Origin: DATEDA01 sp963820965 | Lineage (GTDB): Bacteria > Pseudomonadota > Gammaproteobacteria > Burkholderiales > SG8-39 | Direction of reading: 5' to 3' | DNA length: 64,000 nucleotides | Assembly (NCBI GenBank): GCA_963820965.1 | Contig: CAWGCC010000011.1 | Location: forward strand, 62,001 to 126,000 | In this document: positions 54,752-63,422 of the stretch, one piece after another | Numbering within the stretch: position 1 is the stretch's first letter | Layout: the number at the start of each line of letters is the position of its first letter | The notes under the pieces: model-generated | The model's input: only the letters and a program-made list of their open reading frames with translations | Told to the model about the DNA's origin: nothing | The model's database searches: none | Position numbers and translations under genes: made by a program

Positions 54752-56359
54752 ATGCCCGCGATCAAGTCCGCACTGAATGTCCGGTCGGAGGAGTTCCGCG
54801 CAAACACCGCAACCATGGCCGCGCTGGTGCAGGAGCTGCGCGACCGGGTGGGCGCGGTATCGCTCGGCGGCGACGAAGCGGCGCGCGCCAAGCACGTCGC
54901 GCGCGGCAAGCTCCTGCCGCGCGAGCGCGTCCGCCAGCTGCTCGATCCCGGGTCGCCGTTCCTGGAGCTGTCGCAGCTCGCGGCCCTCGACATGTACGAC
55001 AACGAGGCGCCATGCGCCGGCATCGTGACCGGGATCGGGCGCGTCTCGGGGCAGGAATGCCTGATCGTCGCGAACGACGCGACGGTGAAGGGCGGCACCT
55101 ACTACCCGATCACGGTCAAGAAGCACGTCCGCGCGCAGGAAGTCGCGTGGCAGAACCGGCTGCCGTGCCTCTACCTCGTCGACTCGGGCGGCGCCAACCT
55201 GCCGCGGTGGGAAGACGTGTTCCCCGATCGCGACCATTTCGGCCGCATCTTCTACAACCAGGCGAACATGTCCGCCGACGGCATTCCGCAGATCGCCTGC
55301 GTGATGGGTTCCTGCACCGCCGGCGGCGCCTACGTCCCGGCGATGTCGGACGAGACGATCATCGTCAAGGGCCAGGGCACGATCTTCCTCGGCGGGCCGC
55401 CGCTCGTGAAGGCGGCGACCGGCGAGGTCGTCACCCCCGAGGAGCTCGGCGGCGCCGACGTGCACACCCGCCAGTCGGGCGTCGCCGACCACTACGCGCA
55501 GAACGACCAGCATGCGCTCGCGATCGCACGGCGCATCGTCAGGAACCTGAATCGCGGCAAGTCGCCCGGCGTCGCGCTCGCCGAGCCGCGCGAGCCGCTC
55601 TACCCGCCCGAGTCGGTCGGCGGCGTGATCCCGGCCGACGTCCGGAAGCCCTACGACGTGCGCGAGGTGATCGCGCGCGTGGTCGACGGCTCGGAACTGG
55701 ACGAGTTCAAAGCGAACTACGGCACGACGCTCGTGACCGGCTTCGCGCGCATCTGGGGCTACCCGATCGGCATCGTCGCGAACAACGGCATCCTGTTCTC
55801 GGAGTCGGCGCTGAAAGGCGCTCACTTCATCGAGCTCTGCTCGCAACGCGGGATCCCGCTCCTCTTCCTCCAGAACATCACCGGCTTCATGGTCGGGAAG
55901 AAGTACGAGGCGGCCGGCATCGCGAAGGACGGCGCGAAGCTGGTGACGGCGGTGTCCTGCGCCAGGGTGCCGAAATTCACCGTGATCATCGGCGGCTCGT
56001 TCGGCGCCGGAAACTACGGGATGTGCGGCCGCGCCTACAACCCGCGCTTCCTGTGGATGTGGCCGAACGCGCGCATCAGCGTGATGGGCGGGCAGCAGGC
56101 GGCGAGCGTCCTTGCGACGGTGCGGCGCGACGGCATCGAAGCGAAGGGCGGCGCCTGGTCGGAGGAAGAGGAGGAGGCATTCAAGCGCCCGATCCTCGAG
56201 CAGTACGACCGCCAGGGCCATCCCTACTACGCCACTGCGCGGCTGTGGGATGACGGCGTGATCGCGCCGGAGGATACGCGGCGCGTGCTGGCGCTGGCGC
56301 TTTCGGCCGCGCTCAACGCGCCGGTCGAGCCGACGCGGTTCGGCGTGTTCAGAATGTAG
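54752..56359 (+). CDS. Methylcrotonyl-CoA carboxylase carboxyltransferase (beta) subunit
   Basis: Carboxyltransferase of 535 residues, exactly the usual length, using carboxybiotin to carboxylate 3-methylcrotonyl-CoA in leucine breakdown. Conserved blocks: ARGKLLPRERVRQLLDPGSPF, SGGANLPRWEDVFPDRDHFG, MGSCTAGGAYVPAMSDE and GSFGAGNYGMCGRAYNPRF. A geranyl-CoA carboxylase (AtuC) is a close alternative, relevant because AtuA genes are present; the two are hard to separate by eye. The biotin-carrying alpha subunit is not in this window. Confidence 0.92.
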   Translation: MPAIKSALNVRSEEFRANTATMAALVQELRDRVGAVSLGGDEAARAKHVARGKLLPRERVRQLLDPGSPFLELSQLAALDMYDNEAPCAGIVTGIGRVSGQECLIVANDATVKGGTYYPITVKKHVRAQEVAWQNRLPCLYLVDSGGANLPRWEDVFPDRDHFGRIFYNQANMSADGIPQIACVMGSCTAGGAYVPAMSDETIIVKGQGTIFLGGPPLVKAATGEVVTPEELGGADVHTRQSGVADHYAQNDQHALAIARRIVRNLNRGKSPGVALAEPREPLYPPESVGGVIPADVRKPYDVREVIARVVDGSELDEFKANYGTTLVTGFARIWGYPIGIVANNGILFSESALKGAHFIELCSQRGIPLLFLQNITGFMVGKKYEAAGIAKDGAKLVTAVSCARVPKFTVIIGGSFGAGNYGMCGRAYNPRFLWMWPNARISVMGGQQAASVLATVRRDGIEAKGGAWSEEEEEAFKRPILEQYDRQGHPYYATARLWDDGVIAPEDTRRVLALALSAALNAPVEPTRFGVFRM

Positions 56360-56364
56360 CGGCG

Positions 56365-56829
56365 ATGTCGCTCCACAAGGCAACGATCGAATGGCGGCGC
56401 CTCGACGGGGCGTTCGACTACAAGACCTACGACCGCGGCCACTGGCTTTCCTTCGGCGACGACATCCGCGTGCCGGGGACGGCGGCACGCGGCAACATCC
56501 CGGCGACCGCACCGTCGTCACCGGGCGTGGACCCCGAACAGGCGTTCGTCGCCGCGATCTCGAGCTGCCACATGCTCTGGTTCCTGCACCTCGCGTGCAG
56601 CGCGAAGCTCGTAGTGGATCGCTACGTCGACAACGCGGTGGGCGCGCTGGAGAAGAATGCCGAGGGAAAGCTCGCGATCACTCGCGTGCAACTGCGCCCG
56701 GCCGTCACGTTCAGCGGCGCGCAGCCGGACGCCGGAAAGATCCGCGCCCTGCACGAGCAGGCGCACGAGAAGTGCTTCATCGCGAACTCGGTGAAGACCG
56801 AAATCGAGATCGAGCCGGCGCTTGAATGA
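56365..56829 (+). CDS. OsmC family peroxiredoxin-like protein
   Basis: OsmC/Ohr-fold protein of 154 residues. The two redox Cys are in ISSCHMLWFLHLA and HEKCFIANSVKTEIEI, with VDPEQAFVAAISSC being the dimer helix. OsmC proteins reduce organic hydroperoxides. ATG 56365 follows the mccB stop by 5 bases, so they are co-transcribed. Confidence 0.92.
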   Translation: MSLHKATIEWRRLDGAFDYKTYDRGHWLSFGDDIRVPGTAARGNIPATAPSSPGVDPEQAFVAAISSCHMLWFLHLACSAKLVVDRYVDNAVGALEKNAEGKLAITRVQLRPAVTFSGAQPDAGKIRALHEQAHEKCFIANSVKTEIEIEPALE

Positions 56830-56852
56830 CCCGGCACTCGCACGAGTCCCTC

Positions 56853-56938
56853 CGTCACCCCGGCGAAAGCCGGAGTCCAGATCGGCATTTCCGCTGCGCG
56901 ATCCCGCTCGCTCGATTCCGGCTTCCGCCGGAATGACG
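56853..56938. repeat. REP-like palindromic intergenic element
   Basis: Two hairpin arms, CCCCGGCGAAAGCCGGAGTCC and GATTCCGGCTTCCGCCGGAAT, in opposite sense with about 30 bases between. This is the widespread proteobacterial GTCATTCCGGCGAAAGCCGGAATCC type. The ATG of the next gene (56933) lies in the right arm. Confidence 0.8.
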
Positions 56939-58090
56939 ATGCAGACCTCGGTCTACGACCGTCCCGAGCATGCGCAGCTCCGCGCGACCGTCGCGCGATT
57001 TCTCGCCGAGGAAGTCGAGCCGCACGGCGAGGCGTGGGAGGAGCAGGGCTTCGTCCCGCGCGAGGTGATCCGCAGGCTGGGCGGCCTCGGCCTGCTCGGC
57101 ATCACCTATCCTCCTGCGTACGGCGGCACCGGCGCCGATATCGTGACCTCGGTCGTGTTCCAGGAGGCGCTCGCGCGCTCGACGTTCGGCGGCTTCGTCG
57201 TCACCGTGCTGGTGCACACGGACATGGCGTCGCCGCACCTCGTCCGCGCCGGCTCGACGGCGCAGCTCGAGAAGTATCTCCGCAAGGTGATCGCCGGCGA
57301 GCTCGTGACGGCGATCGCGGTGACCGAGCCCGATGCGGGCTCCGACGTCGCGGCGATCCGCACGCGAGCGCGCCGCGACGGCGCCCACTGGGTGCTGAGC
57401 GGCACGAAGATGTTCATCACGAACGGTGTGCATGGCGACCTCTACCTCGTGGCCGCACGCACCGATCCCGAAGCGAAGGGCTCGCGGGGCATCTCGATTT
57501 TCATCGTCGAGAAGGGCGCGCCGGGGTTTCGCGTCGGGCGTGCGTTGAAGAAGCAGGGCTGGCTGTCCTCGGATACGGCGGAGCTCGTGTTCGAGGATTG
57601 CCGCATTCCTGCCGGGAATCTCCTGGGCGAGGAGAACCACGGCTTCTACGCGATCATGCGCAATTTCCAGACCGAGCGGATCGCGCTGGCGGCGATGGCG
57701 GTCGGTCACTGCACGACGGCGTTGCGACTCACCCTTGACTGGGTGACGAACCGCAAGGCCTTCGGCGCGACGCTCTTCGACATGCAGGCGATCCGCCAGC
57801 GGCTCGCGATGCTCGACGCGAAGGTCGAGGCGGCACGGCAGCTGCTCTACCACTGCGCCTGGCTCGCGGACGAGGGACGGGACGCCGTGCGCGAAGTGTC
57901 GGGCCTGAAGGCGTTGACCGGCGAGCTCGCGAACGAGGTGATGTACGCCTGCCAGCAGTTCCATGGCGGCATGGGTTACATGCGCGAGAGCCCGATCGAG
58001 CGTCTCGTGCGGGATGCGCGCGTGCTCGCGATCGGCGGCGGCGCCACCGAGGTGATGCTGGAGGAGGTCGCGAAGCGCTTCGCGGTCTAG
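56933..58090 (+). CDS. Acyl-CoA dehydrogenase
   Basis: FAD enzyme of 385 residues. AIAVTEPDAGSDVAAIRTRA and FHGGMGYMRESPIERLVRDARV are family signatures; the C-terminal AIGGGATEVMLEEVAKRF has Gly where short-chain enzymes carry the catalytic Glu (GGGATEV), so the base may lie elsewhere, as in citronellyl-CoA type dehydrogenases. ATG 56933 (or 56939) is taken; both lie in a REP-like element, so the start may have been remodelled by its insertion. It follows OsmC and mccB; a role in leucine or citronellyl-CoA breakdown fits. Confidence 0.9.
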   Translation: MTMQTSVYDRPEHAQLRATVARFLAEEVEPHGEAWEEQGFVPREVIRRLGGLGLLGITYPPAYGGTGADIVTSVVFQEALARSTFGGFVVTVLVHTDMASPHLVRAGSTAQLEKYLRKVIAGELVTAIAVTEPDAGSDVAAIRTRARRDGAHWVLSGTKMFITNGVHGDLYLVAARTDPEAKGSRGISIFIVEKGAPGFRVGRALKKQGWLSSDTAELVFEDCRIPAGNLLGEENHGFYAIMRNFQTERIALAAMAVGHCTTALRLTLDWVTNRKAFGATLFDMQAIRQRLAMLDAKVEAARQLLYHCAWLADEGRDAVREVSGLKALTGELANEVMYACQQFHGGMGYMRESPIERLVRDARVLAIGGGATEVMLEEVAKRFAV

Positions 58091-58101
58091 GCGCTCGATC
58101 C

Positions 58102-58283
58102 CAGGTGTGCGAAAGATCGATGATCCGCGAGCGCTTCACGGTGCGGAGGAGGTCGTCGACCCCATCGGAGTCGCGAGCGGATGCGATCGGCGCCGCGAAG
58201 GCGATGGCGGCGGCGAGCGCGCAGACGAGCGGGTACGCGATTCGGTCCGGCCGTCCGCGCGGGACAGATTTCAACCCGAGCAT
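58102..58283 (-). pseudogene. 5' fragment of a cyclase family (kynurenine formamidase-like) gene
   Basis: Only the signal peptide and the first mature residues remain: MLGLKSVP start with a strong AGAGGAGGAGAAG site, a hydrophobic export segment ending ASA, and then VDDLLRTVKRSRIIDLSHTWD, the conserved N terminus of periplasmic cyclase family proteins. After HTWD the homology stops 12 bases from the stop of the acyl-CoA dehydrogenase gene, so the rest was deleted at that junction. Confidence 0.75.
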
Positions 58284-58540
58284 GGGCTTCTCCTCCTCTG
58301 GACTCGTGAGGCGCGGGCGCCGAAGCGCGGCGCGGTCACGATTCGCAACGAATCTCGGCAGGGGCCCGCCTGGTGTCAAGAAACCTTCGCATCGCTGTCA
58401 CACGCGCGAACACGCGCGTTGGCGCGCGGCAACCGTTGGCATCCGCGCCCCTCTTGCCCGGACGCGGAGCACTTGGGTACGATCACGCGGAAGACCGCGG
58501 TGCCTCGCCGCGTCAACAACCTGTCACAAAAGGAGTCTTC

Positions 58541-60625
58541 ATGCACTCTGCAGTTCCTCCGCGGGCTGGTGCTCGTCGCGCTGCTCGCCGTCGCGAGTCC
58601 GGTCCTCGCGCACGACGACGACCTCCGCATCGTTCGCGTCCAGCATCTCAGTGCACGCACTACGACGGCGGTAGCGACGACCTGTTGACCGCGGGTCTCG
58701 GCAAGACCGGGCTGCAAGGCGCGAGCCCACCGATCGTCAATCCTGTGAACCCCGACCGCGGCGGAGCTGCGCCGGCTCGCGATCTACAACAACTACCGCG
58801 CGCTGGCCGACATGAGTACCAACGGCGGCTACGGCGTGCTCTACGGTCCGAACATCGATAACAACGGCAATGACACGCCTGGGAGAGGGCAAGATCGCGG
58901 GCAAGGAGTGCCTCGCCTATGCCGACGACGGCACGGGCCGCAAGAACGTCACGATGATGGTGCAGATCCCGGCAGAGCTTCGATCCCGACAAGGCATGCA
59001 TCGTCGCGGCGCCCTCTTCCGGCTCGCGCGGCGTCTACGGCGCCATCGGCACGACTGGCGAATGGGCGCTCAAGCAGGGCTGCGCGGTCGCCTACACCGA
59101 CAAGGGCACCGGCAACGGCGCGGACGATCTGCAGAACGACAAGGTCACGCTGATCAACGGCCTGCTCGCAGACGCGAGCCGCCGCCGGCGAGACCTCGCA
59201 CTTCACGGCGCGTCTCAGCGCTGCCGAGCGCGCGGCGTTCAATGCCGCAACGCCGAACCGCTTCGCATACAAGCACGCCCACTCCGAACAGAATCCCGAG
59301 AAGGACTGGGGCGAGCACGTGCTAGAGTCGATCCGCTTCGCGTTCCACCTCCTGAAGGAGCGCCACCCCAAGATCACGAAGCGGAACACGATCGTCATCG
59401 CAGCCAGCGTGTCGAACGGCGGGGGCGCCTCGCTCGCGGCGGCCGAGCGCGACCGGCGCGACCTGATCGACGCCGTGGTGGTGTCGGAGCCGCAGGTGCA
59501 GCCGCGGTTCGACCCGCACCTGAAGATCAAGCGCGGCGACAAGATGAAGTCACCCGCCACAGCAAGGGTCTCTACGACTACATCACGCTCGCGAATCTCT
59601 ACCAGCCCTGCGCGGCGCTCGCTGCGTCGAACGCCGACGCACCGGGCAGCGCTCTTCGTCGATCACCGCGCGCGCTGCGAACCGCTGCGCGGCGCTGCAC
59701 GCAAGCGGCCGGCTCAACGGGCACGACGCTGACCGAGCAGGCGACCGAAGCGCAGAGCGATCCTGAACCGACAACGGCTGGGAGCCGGAAAGCAACATCC
59801 TCGGCCCCTCGCACTACGGCTTCCAGATCGCGCCCGCGGTCGCGGTGACCTACGCGAACGCGTACGGCCGATTCCGGGTCCTGAACAACGTCTGCGGGTT
59901 CAGCATGGGCGGCACCGGCGCGACCGGCGGCACCCGCCGCCCTGCTCCCCACGGTCATGGCGCAGATCTTCGGCACCGGCAACGGGATTCCGCCGACGAG
60001 CGGCATCAACCTGATCAACAACGATTCGGTCGGGCGGGCCGCTGCTCGACCCGTCCTCCTTCTCGCCGTCGACAGGGCTGCAGGACTACAACTTCGACGG
60101 CGCGCGGTGCCTGCGCAAGCTCTTCACCGGCGGACATAGCTGCGGACGCGCTGCGGGTGCGGTTCGGGATCGCGCAAGTGAAGCAGGGCGGGAACCTGCA
60201 CGGGAAACCCGCGATCATCGTCCACGGTCGGGCCGACAACCTCGTCCCGGTCAACCATTCGTCGCGCCCGTACTACGGGCTGAACAAGAATGGCGGAAGG
60301 GCGCGACAGCAACCTGCGCTACTACGAGGTCACGAACGCGCAGCACTTCGAGGCGTTCATCGGTATCCAGCCGCTGCTGGCGGGCTACGACACGCGTTTC
60401 ATCCCGCTGCACGTGTACGGGATCCAGGCGCTCAACCTGATGTACGACCACTTGAAGAACGGCACGAAGCTGCCGCAGAGCCAGGTCGTGCGCACTATGC
60501 CGCGCGGCGGCACGCCAGGCGCCGCGCCCGCGATCACGTTAGCCAACGTGCCGCCGATCCCGGCGAACCCGGCAGCTGGCGATCGCATCAGGTTCCGCAA
60601 CAACACGGTGCACGTTCCCGACTGA
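58541..60625 (+). pseudogene. 3-hydroxybutyrate-oligomer hydrolase, many frameshifts
   Basis: Homology to the D-3-hydroxybutyrate oligomer hydrolase runs through the whole segment but hops between all three frames at least a dozen times. Landmarks in order: export signal (RGLVLVALLAVASPVLA), THYDGGSDDLLTAGLG, LRRLAIYNNYRALADM, GKIAGKECLAYADDGTG, SSGSRGVYGAIGTTGEWALK, HAHSEQNPEKDWGEHVLE, IVIAASVSNGGGASLAA (the catalytic Ser region), GKPAIIVHGRADNLVPVNH and NAQHFEAFIGIQPLLAGYDTR. The enzyme would break down PHA oligomers. The even spacing of the slips, about one per 150-200 bp, suggests assembly error as much as decay. Confidence 0.82.
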
Positions 60626-60682
60626 CGGCAGACGCTTGTCGCGCCACCGCCCGCGGCGCGACGTCGCGGCGGGCGCGCGGCT

Positions 60683-61303
60683 TCACTTCGCCGCGCTCGG
60701 CGCGCTGGGCAGGGTGGTGAACGGAGACGGCGCGGCAGCCTTACCGGGGGCCGGCGCCGCGGGCGCGCCCGGCACGGTGGGTGCTTGAGGCTTCGCCGAC
60801 AGCGCGCCATCCGCTGCCGCGACGAACCGCCATTCGGAGTACGTCGCAACCCCGGCGAACGCTTCGTACTCCTTCGGGAAGTTGGCGGTCTTCAGCGGTC
60901 GCGCCGTCGACTTGCTGTGCACCCCCACGATCCCGCCGCCCGGGCCGCGCACCAGGCCCCAGTCGGCGCGGCCGGTCATCGGGTCGGGATACACCCGCCG
61001 CAGATAACGGCGGAGGTTCGGATAGCGGCTGTCGGAGAGGAGCGCCTCCAGCGTCTGCGGGTATTGCGGCGTACCCGGCGAGCTCGTCCGATAGACCGAG
61101 ATCGCGCGGGCGATCTGGTCGCCTGCGAACAGCAGCTCGGCCTCCTTGTCGCGCTTCGCCGCGGTGCTCGCGAGCTCGCCGATCGCCGCCAGCCCGACGC
61201 CCGCGAGGGCGACGGCGAACAGCAGCCAGACGTACGTGAAGCCGGCACTGGGCCGGATGCACCGTGCACGATTCGGCTTTCGACGAGGCACGCCCGTTTT
61301 CAC
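60683..61303 (-). CDS. Type II secretion/type IV pilin-like pseudopilin
   Basis: Prepilin-like protein: short basic leader, peptidase site SAGFTYVWLLFAVALAGVG (cleavage after Gly) and a single long hydrophobic helix, then a soluble domain with YPQTLEALLSDSRYPNLRRYLRR, WGLVRGPGGGIVGVHSKS and SEWRFVAA, and a Pro/Ala-rich tail. The Glu at +5 normally found in pilins is absent (FTYVW). Start is tentative: GTG 61303 lies after a TACACT -10-like motif; GTG 61336 is upstream of it. Stands alone; no other secretion genes nearby. Confidence 0.78.
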   Translation of the reverse strand: MKTGVPRRKPNRARCIRPSAGFTYVWLLFAVALAGVGLAAIGELASTAAKRDKEAELLFAGDQIARAISVYRTSSPGTPQYPQTLEALLSDSRYPNLRRYLRRVYPDPMTGRADWGLVRGPGGGIVGVHSKSTARPLKTANFPKEYEAFAGVATYSEWRFVAAADGALSAKPQAPTVPGAPAAPAPGKAAAPSPFTTLPSAPSAAK

Positions 61304-61614
61304 GGCCACAAGTGTAGCGCCGACCCGCCGGCTCACCGGCCCACAATGAGCCCACTGCCGAAAAGTGGCACCGGGAGTGGGCGGTGCCTTGGCGCCGCCC
61401 CGCAGTTTCGATGCAGCGCATCACGCGGAATCGTCTTGACCGCGAATCGCACGCGACCTATCGTGGCCGCAGCGGCGAACCGCGCCAGCGGCGTCGCTCA
61501 CCAAAGAACAACACGACAACGATCCGGCAATGACCCGTTCGCAGGTCCGGCTACGCCGGCCGCGAGGGAACTTCGTGCGCATGAACCGAGCGCTACCAAA
61601 AAAGGAGGGCAGTC
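61304..61614. other. 311-bp intergenic region
   Basis: Divergent region between the pseudopilin and the amidohydrolase module. No supported gene. It should hold the promoters of both; a TACACT on the minus strand near 61315 is a weak -10 candidate. Confidence 0.4.
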
Positions 61615-61722
61615 ATGAACCGCGATCCGAGCAGCAAGATTCCCGATGTCTCACGTCGCCGACTCCCGGGAGCGACTGGCTTCCATGTCTCCTCGTCCGA
61701 GCCATCGGGCGATTATCGATAG
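61615..61722 (+). CDS. Small ORF (35 codons) with strong ribosome site, possible leader peptide
   Basis: ATG 61615 is preceded by AAAAAAGGAGGGCAGTC, a strong Shine-Dalgarno. The peptide starts MNRDPSSKIPDVSRRR and ends SSSEPSGDYR; no family is recognised. Its TAG ends 12 bases before the ATG of the amidohydrolase gene and overlaps that gene's ribosome site region, so it may be a regulatory upstream frame. Confidence 0.4.
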   Translation: MNRDPSSKIPDVSRRRLPGATGFHVSSSEPSGDYR

Positions 61723-61734
61723 AGGAGGAAAGAC

Positions 61735-63276
61735 ATGTGCAAGCTGTGCGATGAAGGAAAGCCCCAAGACCATACCGGTTCGCCACTCGGCCGTCGCGAT
61801 TTCCTGAAGGCTTCGGCGGCGACCGCAGTTGCCGCTACGGGCATGAATTTTCTCAACGCGCCCGCTGCCGCAGCGCGCGACGACGACGACGACCATCCGA
61901 GGGACAGCGGCCGGCCGGGGCGGCGCTATGTCATTCGGGGCGGCCACGTCATGTCGATGGACCCGAAGGTGGGCGACTTCGTCGAGGCCGACGTGCTGGT
62001 CGAGGGCAAGAAGATCCTCGCCGTCGGACCGAACCTGCACGCTCACGGCGCCGTGATCGACGCCCGCGGCAGGATCGTCATGCCCGGCTTCGTCGATACG
62101 CACCATCACCTGTTCGAGACAGCGCTGCGCAGCTTCCTCGCCGACGGGCTGCTGTTCAACGACGGCAAGCCGCACGGCGACATCAACTACTTCGAGTTCA
62201 TCCTCGGCAAGTTCGCTCCGGTGTACCGGCCGCAGGACGTCTACATCAACGAGCTGTTCGGCTCGCTCAGCCAGCTCGACGCGGGCGTCACGACGGTGCA
62301 CGACATCTCGCAGATCCATCACTCGCCCCAGCACTCCGACGCCGCGATCAAGGGCCTCGCCGACTCGGGGCGACGCGCCGCCTTCGGCTATTTCGAGAGC
62401 GCGGGTCAACGTTCCGGCAACGAGTATCCGGTCGACGCGCGCCGCATCAAGAAGCAGTACTTCACCTCCGACGACCAGCTCCTGACCATGATCATGGGCG
62501 GCGAGATCTACTCTGCCGGGCTTCGGGAAGTGCCTGGACCATCGGGCGCGAGCTCGGGCTCCAGGTCGTGGCGCACATCGTCGGCAGCTTCGGCATGGGT
62601 CCGACCTTCGACGAGCTCGCCAGCGGCCAACCAGTTCGGCCCCGACAACCTGTTCATCCACATGACCGGGATGTCCGACATGAGCTGGCAGAAGGTGAAG
62701 GATGCCGGCGCGGGCGTGTCGCTCGCCGTGCCGATCGAGATGAACATGCGCCACGGCATGCCGCCCATCCTCAAGACGCTGAGCCTGGGCATCCAGCCCT
62801 CGCTGAGCGTCGACGTGGAGGTCACGCTGACGGCGGACATGTTCACCCAGATGCGCACCACCATGGCGCTGCAGCGCGCGTTCGTGAACCAGATGGCGCT
62901 CGACCAGGGGAACCCGCCCGACCTGCCGGAGCTGCTCACCACGCGCGACGTGCTGCGCTTCGCCACCGTGGAGGGCGCGAAGGACCTGAGGCTCGGTCGC
63001 AAGATCGGGTCGCTCACGCCGGGCAAGGAGGCCGACATCATCATCCTCGACGCCCAGGCGATCAATGTGTTTCCGCTCAACGTCGTGCCGGGCGCGGTCG
63101 TCTCGCTGATGGAGCGCTCCAACGTCGAGACGGTGATCGTCGCGGGCAAGGTGCGCAAGTGGAAAGGGAAGCTGCTCGACGTCGACCTGCGCAGGCTGCG
63201 TCGGGAGCTGGAGAACTCGCGCGACTTCCTCTTCCGCAAGGCGGGCATCCCGCAGGACCTGTTCCGCCCGAACTGA
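61735..63276 (+). CDS. Tat-exported amidohydrolase family protein, locally frame-altered
   Basis: Metal-dependent hydrolase of 513 residues with a twin-arginine signal (RRDFLKASAATAVAATG), the N-terminal beta-sandwich (RRYVIRGGHVMSMDP), the metal motif MPGFVDTHHHLFETALR and a C-terminal GSLTPGKEADIIILDA. Similar to the chlorohydrolase/cytosine deaminase group. Residues about 262-297 read as nonsense (PSGASSGSRSWRT), whereas the next frame gives TIGRELGLQVVAHIVGSFGM, so two compensating indels lie near 62520-62545 and 62625. The protein as written would lose part of the barrel. Strong AGAGGAGGAAAG site. Confidence 0.85.
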   Translation: MCKLCDEGKPQDHTGSPLGRRDFLKASAATAVAATGMNFLNAPAAAARDDDDDHPRDSGRPGRRYVIRGGHVMSMDPKVGDFVEADVLVEGKKILAVGPNLHAHGAVIDARGRIVMPGFVDTHHHLFETALRSFLADGLLFNDGKPHGDINYFEFILGKFAPVYRPQDVYINELFGSLSQLDAGVTTVHDISQIHHSPQHSDAAIKGLADSGRRAAFGYFESAGQRSGNEYPVDARRIKKQYFTSDDQLLTMIMGGEIYSAGLREVPGPSGASSGSRSWRTSSAASAWVRPSTSSPAANQFGPDNLFIHMTGMSDMSWQKVKDAGAGVSLAVPIEMNMRHGMPPILKTLSLGIQPSLSVDVEVTLTADMFTQMRTTMALQRAFVNQMALDQGNPPDLPELLTTRDVLRFATVEGAKDLRLGRKIGSLTPGKEADIIILDAQAINVFPLNVVPGAVVSLMERSNVETVIVAGKVRKWKGKLLDVDLRRLRRELENSRDFLFRKAGIPQDLFRPN

Positions 63277-63300
63277 AGAGAATCCTTGCAACGGGAGACT

Positions 63301-63322
63301 GCGGGCGGCTCCGGCCGCCCGC
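63301..63322. terminator. Stem-loop between convergent genes
   Basis: Perfect 9-bp stem GCGGGCGGC/GCCGCCCGC with a TCCG loop, 25 bases after the amidohydrolase stop and facing the HupE-like gene end. No T run, but the position suits bidirectional termination. Confidence 0.5.
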
Positions 63323-63422
63323 GGCGGCTGCAACGCCCGGGGCGTGATCGGCGTGCAATCCCTGTTTCGGGTTGCAGCGCGCGCACTTCTCGCCCCTCGT
63401 CGACCCGGCCTTTCGTCGGGCT

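Noticed and set aside
53912..56521. 869-codon frame on the minus strand suggesting a giant RibD-like protein
   Set aside because: Only the last 261 codons are RibD-like; the rest is antisense of mccB with shadow composition. ATG 54697 is the real start.
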